Source of the DNA: Solanum dulcamara
Taxonomy: Eukaryota > Streptophyta > Magnoliopsida > Solanales > Solanaceae
Direction: 5' to 3'
NCBI RefSeq assembly: GCF_947179165.1
Contig: NC_077239.1
Span: 14,036,001 to 14,100,000 of the forward strand
DNA length: 64,000 bases
The notes beneath the pieces are model-generated. The model was given only the letters and a program-made list of their open reading frames with translations. It ran no database searches and had not been told where the DNA came from. Positions within the stretch are counted from its first letter, which is position 1; every line of letters starts with the position of its first letter. The position numbers were made by a program, and so were the translations under genes. Positions 57,173-64,000 of the stretch are shown here, piece after piece.

Positions 57173-59545
57173 TTAAAAAGGGACTTTGTACATCCTGCCC
57201 ATAGTATATTGTAGGGCATTATATATGCAGCCGTGGACTTGTCGGGGTGATGGACTGATCTCCTTCATTGCCTTTTATGAGAAGCTTTGAGTGTGGATTG
57301 AGTTGAATCATGTAGTGTTCTTTTTAACATTTGTTTGGACTTAATGAGCTTTGTATTATGAAATATGTTCTTGTGCATATCATTATGGGTTTGTTGTGTG
57401 GATGTATTTTGTATCTCTTGTTCCAAGGGTATTAAAACAGGTTGTGGATAATTAATTTTATTTTTCTTTCAAATTATTAAAAATCGGTCCCTTTATTGTT
57501 GGAGAAATGTCCTTTTATTTAGATTTTTTTTTGTTTCAAATTTTTAAAAAATATATTTCCACGACTCCAAATCTTATTTTTCGTACATTGTTTCATTTTC
57601 TTTTAATAGTAACCTAATTTTTTATTGTTTGAGTTTTTTTCTCTTTGATAAATTGTCATAATCTTATAATTGGTGAATTCAAACTCAAAGGATCATGATA
57701 AGATCATCAAAGTTCATTAGCAGGCAAAAGACACGTTCATAGACATGCGTAATTGTAAAAATACGATAAATATTAGATAGATTTTAAATAGAAAATTTAA
57801 ATTAATTTTTTAATTTTAATAATAAATATTATTTCTTATGATGCTGACATGTGATAGTTTTTACCTCGTCTATTATATATAGATATAAAAAAATTAAGTT
57901 TTTTTCTCTTTAATATTTTATATTAAATATGAAATTATAATTCATTTTTAATTATTAAAATATCTTATATAAAAAAATTAATTATTTTCTTTAAAAAATT
58001 ATCACGTTGCTTGAAATTCTTTCAATTTGATTCAAATTATTATTAGATATCAGTTATGCGATATCATGAACAACATAATTTTTATACTCTAAAAAGATCT
58101 CATCATATTATCATTTAATATTATTTTTTTCCTTTTGTTAGACAATTATCTTTTTTTGCGTTACCAAACATTATAACATGGTGTGCTTTTTTATTAATTT
58201 GCATATCCACTTACAAATTGTTTGGCCAAGCTTTTGGGTATACCAAAGTATTTTTAATCTTCGTTTTGATCATACACAATTTTTTTTTAAAGACTAACAA
58301 AGTATCTTTCCAATTAAACTAACACAATGTTTATAGGGAGAATATTCAAATTTTAGATTTAAAAAAGAAAAAAATATTCTCTCTCTATATATATAAAGAG
58401 ATAGATGCATTCATAACACAAAGCGAAAAAAAATAAATGACATAACATAAATTATTTTTTTTATTTGGATAGTACTTCTGAAGTAGTGAATAATGGTAAA
58501 TAAAAGAACTATTATCTATTCATGATTATTTCTTGAACGGATGAAATATACGAAACTTTTTTATATATCTCAGGATTTTTCAAAATTCTTAATTTGCTTG
58601 GTAGAACTTTGCTAAGGTTGTTCACTGTTTCGAAATATTTGATTTTATGAAAAGATCACTTTATAATAATAGATATAATGAAAATCAATTTATTAAGAAA
58701 AATTTAGAAGTAAACCGTTTTAATTTGATCATATTTTATCCTTATATAATGAAACTAAGAATTGCGTAGATTATGTTTTAAGGATTTCGTATATAGTTAT
58801 TGTGATATAATATTTACTTGAAATCAAGTATAAAACTGCACGTACCTTGACGATTTAGATTTTCAATCGGCAAAATGATTGTCTGAAGCTAAAAAAATAA
58901 ATAAATACAATATCCAACAATATGTGTTCGTGTATTTGAAGATGATTATGCCTTTTAAATAGTGGAGGCAAAAGAGACATGGGGGGGTTTAGTGCATGAC
59001 GTGGAGTTGTGGAGGTTGAACAGGGATAATTTTGTTACTTTTTTCTCATTTTATTTTTTTAATTCCTTTTTCTTTTAAAGATAAATAACAAAAATACAAA
59101 TATAAGAAAATAAATAAAAATACGAAAAGATATGCATCATGTATTATTTTATTTGATATCGTATCAGTTTTACAAATGATGCTAATTTGCCATGTATTAA
59201 AATTAGATTAAATAGATAACCATCCCTATGATATTAAACTTATAAGAATTTGATTATTTTCTTAAAAAAGAACTGTAAATAATTAAATAACTGTAAAAAA
59301 CTGTAAAAATTTAAAATAGCTATCAAATTAGAATTTTTAAAAAAATTGTAAAAATTAAAGGGAAAAACAACTAATTAGATAGATAACCATCAATTTGGTT
59401 TTAAAACGGATAGAATTTGAATTTACAAAAAAAAAACTGTAATAATTAAAATAAAATAAAAATAGTAAAAAGAGTAAAGTATATATAAATTTTGAATTTT
59501 AAAAAAAAAACTGAAAAAAATAAAAGTAAAAACTAAGGAGGATAG
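57173..59545. other. AT-rich non-genic region
   Basis: About 2.4 kb of very AT-rich DNA. The first 250 bp may be the remains of a copia 3' end. No gene, array or inverted-repeat element was identified. Seven consecutive G at 58,981-58,987 and a TATATATAAAGAGATAG stretch near 58,387 are the only marked features. Confidence 0.5.
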
Positions 59546-59668
59546 AAGGAGCCACCCTCTAAAAGTAAGCAGACAAAGAAGAAGACTAAACAAAGTATCA
59601 TCAGCAGTTTTGCTAATGTTGTTGTCAACAGCAACATCAACACTAGGTCCAAAACTCAAAAACCCTGA
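59546..59668 (+). pseudogene. C-terminal remnant of LINE ORF1
   Basis: Open for about 40 codons after a TAG at 59,543, ending at TGA 59,666-59,668. The peptide is Lys/Ser/Gln-rich (KQTKKKTKQSIISSF near residues 7-21, ending TRSKTQKP), like the tail of plant L1 ORF1 proteins, which bind LINE RNA. Its TGA overlaps the ORF2 start in TGATG. The upstream gag-like part and zinc knuckle are absent, so the LINE is 5'-truncated within ORF1 or diverged upstream. Confidence 0.6.
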
Positions 59669-62600
59669 TGATTAGTACAATCTGCTGGAATGCAAGGAGT
59701 ATTGATACTCAAGGGACCCTTGATAGGTTACAAAGGTTGAAAGACTTTCATAAGCTGTCTATCATAGCAGTGCTGGAACCTTTTTCCAACAAATCTCAAA
59801 TTCAGTTCCACAGAATTCAGCTAGGTATGGATAATGTTATGTCCAACTCCAATAGCAAAATCTGGTTATTCTGGAACAAAGACATTGCCTGCAACATTTT
59901 GGACCAGGATGAGCAGCAGATCACTTGTGAGATCAATCATGTGGCTTGTCCTAATAGCTACCTCATTACCTTTGTCTATGCAAAGTGCAAGGATTACATG
60001 AGAAGAGACTTATGGGACAAGATGTTGCAGTTCTCCAGTAAGGAGAAGCCTTGGTGCACCATTGGAGACTTCAATGTTATTACAGATGTTGAAGAAAAGA
60101 TGAGGGGGCAGCCATATAATATGAACAAGAGCTTTGAGTTTATTAGTGTGATAGAAGCATGTGGACTCACTGAACTGGGGTTCTGTGGGCAGAAGTTCAC
60201 CTGGTGCAACAATAGGGACAAAGATGCTAGAATTTGGAAAAGACTTGACAGGGCCATGGTTAATGACTCTTGGTTAGAAGTCATGCCTGTAACAACTGTC
60301 AGTCACTTAGCCTCCACAGGATCTGACCATTGCCCTCTATTGATGGAAAGCAGGGCAAAACAAGGTAATGTTGTCAAGTATTTCAAATTTCTAAACTGCT
60401 GGACAGACAATGACAATTTCCTTAGCACTGTAAAAGCATGTTGGGATAATTCTGTGGAAGGAAATCCAATGAGAACCTTCCAACAAAAGCTGAAAAGAGT
60501 TTCTAATACTCTTAGTAAGTGGTCAAGAAATGAGTTTGGGGACATCTTTGCTTCAGTAAAAGAATATGAAGAGAAGGTGAGACAAGCTGAAGAGAAAATA
60601 ATCAGTGACAATACTGAAGAGAACAGGTCCAAGCTACATCAGATCAATGCTCAGTACATCAGATATCTGAAGATGGAGAAGGCTATCTTAAAGCAGAAAA
60701 GTCAACTTCATTGGTTCAAAGATGGAGATGCCAATACCAGCTATTTTCATGCTATTATCAGAGGAAGAAGAAGAAGGTTATTCATCCATCAGATTAGTGA
60801 TGAACAAGGCAATACTATTCAAGGTGAAGACAATATTGCAAGAGCTGCCACAGCACACTTTGAAAAAATATTCACTGGAGAAGAGAGACTGATCAGGGAA
60901 GATGTTCTTAAGTGCATTCCAAGGATGGTTACAGAGGAGCAGAATGAGAGCCTGCAAGCCTTACCTACTATGGATGAGCTGAAGAAAGTTGTATTTTCTA
61001 TGAGCCCTACATCAGCTGCTGGACCAGATGGAATGAATGGGAAATTCTTTCATTCATGCTGGGATATCATCTGTGAAGACCTACTGAGATTAGTCCAGTA
61101 TTTCTTCAATGGACATGGTATTCCCAAGTTTATTTCTCATGCATGCTTAGCTCTACTTCCTAAGAATGAGCATCCCAACAGCCTATCAGAATACAAGCCT
61201 ATTTCTCTCAGCAACTTCACTAACAAGATCATTTCTAAGTTGATAAGCATCAGAATTGCTCCTATATTGCCTCAGCTAATCTCAGATAACCAATCTGGAT
61301 TTGTTAAAGGTAGGAGTATTGCTGAGAACATAATGTTAGCTCAAGAAATCATCCACAATATTAAGAGACCAAAGGCTGGGGATAATGTGGTGATAAAGCT
61401 GGATATGGCCAAGGCCTATGATAGGGTCTCTTGGTCATTCATTTGTATGGTCATGAGGAAAATGGGGTTTGGAGAAGTGTTGATTGATATGGTTTGGAGG
61501 ATTATGTCAAACAATTGGTACTCAGTCATCATTAATGGTGCAAGGCATGGCTTCTTCCACTCTACAAGAGGACTCAAGCAAGGAGACCCCCTATCCTCTA
61601 CCTTATTCATCATTGGAGCTGAAGTTCTGTCTAGGCTTCTCAACAATCTACATCACCATCATTTATACACAGGATTCCAGATGGAAAGAAGAGGTCCTCA
61701 AGTAAATCACTTGAGCTTTGCAGATGATGTGATCATTTTCACATCTACCAGCAACTTCTCACTTACACTGATTACCAAAACTCTTAAACTGTATGAAGCT
61801 ATTTCAGGACAACTTATCAATAAAGATAAGAGTCAAACCATGATGCCACTGAATACTCCCTCTGGTGTGGTGGATAGGGTCAGCATGATCACAGGATACA
61901 AATGCACTCATGGCCCAATCACTTACCTAGGCTGCCTCCTATATATAGGAAGACAAAGGATCATATACTTCTCTAGTATGGTTTCTAAGGTTCTAGGCAG
62001 GATTAGGGGATGGCAGACTAAAATGTTAAGCTATGGAGGTAGAGCCACCTTGGTGAAATCAGTGCTGCAATCCATTCCTATACACCTGTTGTCAGCTATC
62101 AGTCCTACCAAGACCACCATGAATCAGATCAGAAGACTAATTGCTGACTTCTTTTGGGGATGGGATACTGAAAGAAGAAAATATCACTGGGCCTCTTGGG
62201 ATACTCTCAGTTATCCTTATGAGGAGGGTGGTATAGGTGTTAAAATATTAGAGGATGTGTGCTTATCCTTCCAATACAAACAGTGGTGGACTTTCAGATC
62301 AAAGAAGACACTATGGGGGGAATTCCTTAAAGCAAAATACTGCCAAAGGACTCATCCAGTCATTAAAAAGTGGAACACAGGACAGTCCCTAATGTGGAAG
62401 CATATGATGAGCAACAAAAAGGATATAGAACCTCATATACAGTGGTGGATTAAGTCTGGAACAAGCAGCTTTTGGTGGGATGATTGGCTAGGGGTAGGTC
62501 CCTTAGCTTACCACAATGAAAGTCTCCCCAGATTGAATAACTCTATTGTATCAGAATTCATGGAAAATGGAGGATGGAATGAAGAGAAAGTAAGAAAACA

Positions 62601-63828
62601 TGCACCCCCTCAGCTGGTGCACAGAATTCTCAGCACTCCCATCAGCTACAATCCAAATATGCAGGATCAAGCTTACTGGAAGCCTAACTCTCATGGTAAT
62701 TTCACTTGTTCATCCGCCTGGGAGTTGGTAAGGAAGAAAAAGACAAGATCAACCACTAACAGCAACATATGGCACAATAGTATTCCTTTCAAGGCCTCTT
62801 TTCTGCTTTGGAGAGCTTTCAGACTTAAACTCCCCACAAATGACAGAATAGTAGCATTTGGACATGCTCCTGCAGCATACTCCTGTTGTTATAGAGCAGG
62901 TCTTGATGATATAGAGCATATCTTTGTATCAGGTTACTTTGCACAACACATATGGAAGCACTTCTCAGGGTACTGGGGTCTGCAACACAGCAACATTCCT
63001 CTAAAAAACCTATTGATGAGGTGGTGGCTAATCAAAACTAACAATGAGCTACATAAGTTAGTAATGCAGGCCACCCCCATTTTTGTGTGTTGGAATCTAT
63101 GGAAGAATAGATGTGCATGCAAGTATGGAGGCAAGAAGTCTAATGCAACTAGAGTAATATTCTCAATATCCAAAGATCTATATATGCTTATCTCCACTGT
63201 GTATCCATATATTGATTTGCCAAGTAATTGGGCAGATTTGGTTACCATGGTTGAAAAAAGCCAACATGAATTGAGAATAACCAAAGTATGCTGGACTAAA
63301 CCACAGCCTACAATGATCAAGCTAAACACAGATGGGAGTGCCCTTAACAATCCAGGGAAGATAGGGGCAGGGGGCATTCTAAGGGACCATAATGGAGTGT
63401 TAATATATGATTTTGCATCTCCACTAGGTTGTGGTTCTAATAACCAAGCTGAAGTGCAGGCAGCAATTATTGGTATTCAATGGTGCCTACAACATGGATA
63501 CAGCAGGGTAGCCCTTGAAGTGGATTCTGAACTTCTAATCAAGTGGCTCAAACAAGAGGCTAAACCTCCATGGAACATTGTTGCTTATACTACTGAACTG
63601 CAGGTATTGGTTAGCAAACTGGAGACTTTCCAGTTCAGTCATATCTTTAGGGAAGCTAATTACACTGCAGATTCACTCTCAAAGGAAAGCCACATGAAAA
63701 GCTATACACAACACTACTACAGCTTTCAGCAGCTTCCAAGAGAGACCAAGGGACATTACAAAATGGACAAAGCTGGCATGGCTAGCTTCAGGAGAACCAA
63801 GATGAAGAAGATCAATCAACCACATTGA
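59668..63828 (+). CDS. L1-type LINE ORF2: endonuclease, reverse transcriptase, RNase H (intact, 1,386 residues)
   Basis: The protein nicks target DNA and copies LINE RNA by target-primed reverse transcription. The apurinic-type endonuclease (residues about 1-230) has CWNARS, LEPF, GDFNVI, RLDRAM and SDHCPL, all with their catalytic residues. RT (about 440-760) has AAGPDGMNG, SGFVKGRSI, KLDMAKAYDRVSW, GLKQGDPLS and SFADD, so its catalytic centre is FADD, which is common in plant LINEs. A zf-RVT-like segment (about 1,030-1,095, IPFKASFLLWRAF) has lost some Cys. A C-terminal RNase H (about 1,215-1,340) keeps four acidic residues: NTDGSA, QAEVQA, EVDSEL and NYTADSL. The ATG overlaps the ORF1 stop (TGATG), and there is no internal stop, so the insertion is recent. 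Host use is not implied. Confidence 0.95.
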   Translation: MISTICWNARSIDTQGTLDRLQRLKDFHKLSIIAVLEPFSNKSQIQFHRIQLGMDNVMSNSNSKIWLFWNKDIACNILDQDEQQITCEINHVACPNSYLITFVYAKCKDYMRRDLWDKMLQFSSKEKPWCTIGDFNVITDVEEKMRGQPYNMNKSFEFISVIEACGLTELGFCGQKFTWCNNRDKDARIWKRLDRAMVNDSWLEVMPVTTVSHLASTGSDHCPLLMESRAKQGNVVKYFKFLNCWTDNDNFLSTVKACWDNSVEGNPMRTFQQKLKRVSNTLSKWSRNEFGDIFASVKEYEEKVRQAEEKIISDNTEENRSKLHQINAQYIRYLKMEKAILKQKSQLHWFKDGDANTSYFHAIIRGRRRRLFIHQISDEQGNTIQGEDNIARAATAHFEKIFTGEERLIREDVLKCIPRMVTEEQNESLQALPTMDELKKVVFSMSPTSAAGPDGMNGKFFHSCWDIICEDLLRLVQYFFNGHGIPKFISHACLALLPKNEHPNSLSEYKPISLSNFTNKIISKLISIRIAPILPQLISDNQSGFVKGRSIAENIMLAQEIIHNIKRPKAGDNVVIKLDMAKAYDRVSWSFICMVMRKMGFGEVLIDMVWRIMSNNWYSVIINGARHGFFHSTRGLKQGDPLSSTLFIIGAEVLSRLLNNLHHHHLYTGFQMERRGPQVNHLSFADDVIIFTSTSNFSLTLITKTLKLYEAISGQLINKDKSQTMMPLNTPSGVVDRVSMITGYKCTHGPITYLGCLLYIGRQRIIYFSSMVSKVLGRIRGWQTKMLSYGGRATLVKSVLQSIPIHLLSAISPTKTTMNQIRRLIADFFWGWDTERRKYHWASWDTLSYPYEEGGIGVKILEDVCLSFQYKQWWTFRSKKTLWGEFLKAKYCQRTHPVIKKWNTGQSLMWKHMMSNKKDIEPHIQWWIKSGTSSFWWDDWLGVGPLAYHNESLPRLNNSIVSEFMENGGWNEEKVRKHAPPQLVHRILSTPISYNPNMQDQAYWKPNSHGNFTCSSAWELVRKKKTRSTTNSNIWHNSIPFKASFLLWRAFRLKLPTNDRIVAFGHAPAAYSCCYRAGLDDIEHIFVSGYFAQHIWKHFSGYWGLQHSNIPLKNLLMRWWLIKTNNELHKLVMQATPIFVCWNLWKNRCACKYGGKKSNATRVIFSISKDLYMLISTVYPYIDLPSNWADLVTMVEKSQHELRITKVCWTKPQPTMIKLNTDGSALNNPGKIGAGGILRDHNGVLIYDFASPLGCGSNNQAEVQAAIIGIQWCLQHGYSRVALEVDSELLIKWLKQEAKPPWNIVAYTTELQVLVSKLETFQFSHIFREANYTADSLSKESHMKSYTQHYYSFQQLPRETKGHYKMDKAGMASFRRTKMKKINQPH

Positions 63829-64000
63829 AAGAACTTCTTCATACATTGAAATATTAACTGATATTAATAATGATAATCAGGTCCATTGAAAAAGGGAGAG
63901 TCTCCCTAATTTACTGCTCTAATAGGATAATCTCCTTACCAATAGATTTAGGATTTAGCAGGATGGTACAGGGCAGCAGGTGCAGGGTGAGGAGTAACAT
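63829..64000 (+). other. LINE 3' UTR (partial)
   Basis: Follows the ORF2 TGA at 63,826-63,828. AT-rich then purine-rich; no poly(A) before the window ends. Confidence 0.7.

Larger units (their letters stand above)
59546..64000 (+). mobile_element. L1-type LINE, near full-length, young, running off the window
   Basis: Contains the ORF1 tail, a complete ORF2 and at least 170 bp of 3' UTR (63,829-64,000). The poly(A) tail and target-site duplication lie beyond the window edge, so the exact 5' end cannot be confirmed. Confidence 0.85.

Noticed and set aside
61484..61705. Alternative frames and minus-strand frames inside the LINE ORF2
   Set aside because: They lie entirely within the 1,386-codon ORF2 and carry no domain of their own.

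Overview
This window looks like gene-poor plant nuclear DNA, most likely from a Solanaceae species. I infer that from the repeat families: Del/Tekay-like Ty3/gypsy elements, an RTE-type LINE ending in GTT repeats, a plant L1 LINE with its own RNase H, and fragments of an endogenous caulimovirid. All clade names come from recognising motifs in translation, with no database search.

The left third (1-18,275) is one stack of nested retrotransposons. A decayed Ty3/gypsy element (call it Z, about 1,095-18,275) was split in its 3' LTR by a second Ty3/gypsy element (A, 5,065-18,157, target duplication TTTTT). The 3' LTR of A was then hit twice. A 4.1-kb apparent solo LTR (B, 9,197-13,294, duplication ATCCC) is packed with tandem arrays. 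An inverted solo LTR of A's own family (C, 14,143-16,772, duplication CTTAC) is the second hit. A keeps gag but has lost pol.

After a possible inverted-repeat DNA element (about 18,650-19,885) comes a second stack (20,410-36,168). A Ty1/copia element (K) is interrupted inside its integrase core by a non-coding LTR element (E, 22,588-33,276, duplication TCATT). The 5' LTR of E holds a solo LTR (D, 25,007-28,542, duplication TATTT), which in turn holds a 5'-truncated RTE LINE (26,163-26,976, 15-bp duplication). That is four levels, each dated relative to the next by an intact target-site duplication.

Between the stacks and the right-hand repeats lies the only convincing host gene: a two-exon, 25-codon gene for ribosomal protein eL41 on the minus strand (37,306-37,506), with a telo-box and a site II motif upstream. 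It is too small for ordinary ORF calling.

To the right are two oppositely oriented endogenous pararetrovirus fragments (about 38,500-41,490 plus; 41,650-43,010 minus), a 5'-truncated Ty3/gypsy chromovirus-like gag-pol (G, 43,020-47,483) with its 3' LTR, an inverted LTR fragment carrying a 49-bp array, and a 3.8-kb LTR of the D family (F, 49,718-53,564) with a related 50-bp array in the opposite orientation. Downstream of F is a primer-binding site and a non-coding stretch with a 5S rRNA-derived segment, then a Ty1/copia reverse-transcriptase fragment.

The right end (59,546-64,000) is a young L1-type LINE whose 1,386-codon ORF2 is entirely open and has intact catalytic motifs. It retains only about 40 codons of ORF1, whose stop overlaps the ORF2 start. 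Apart from eL41 and this ORF2, no reading frame here looks intact and functional.
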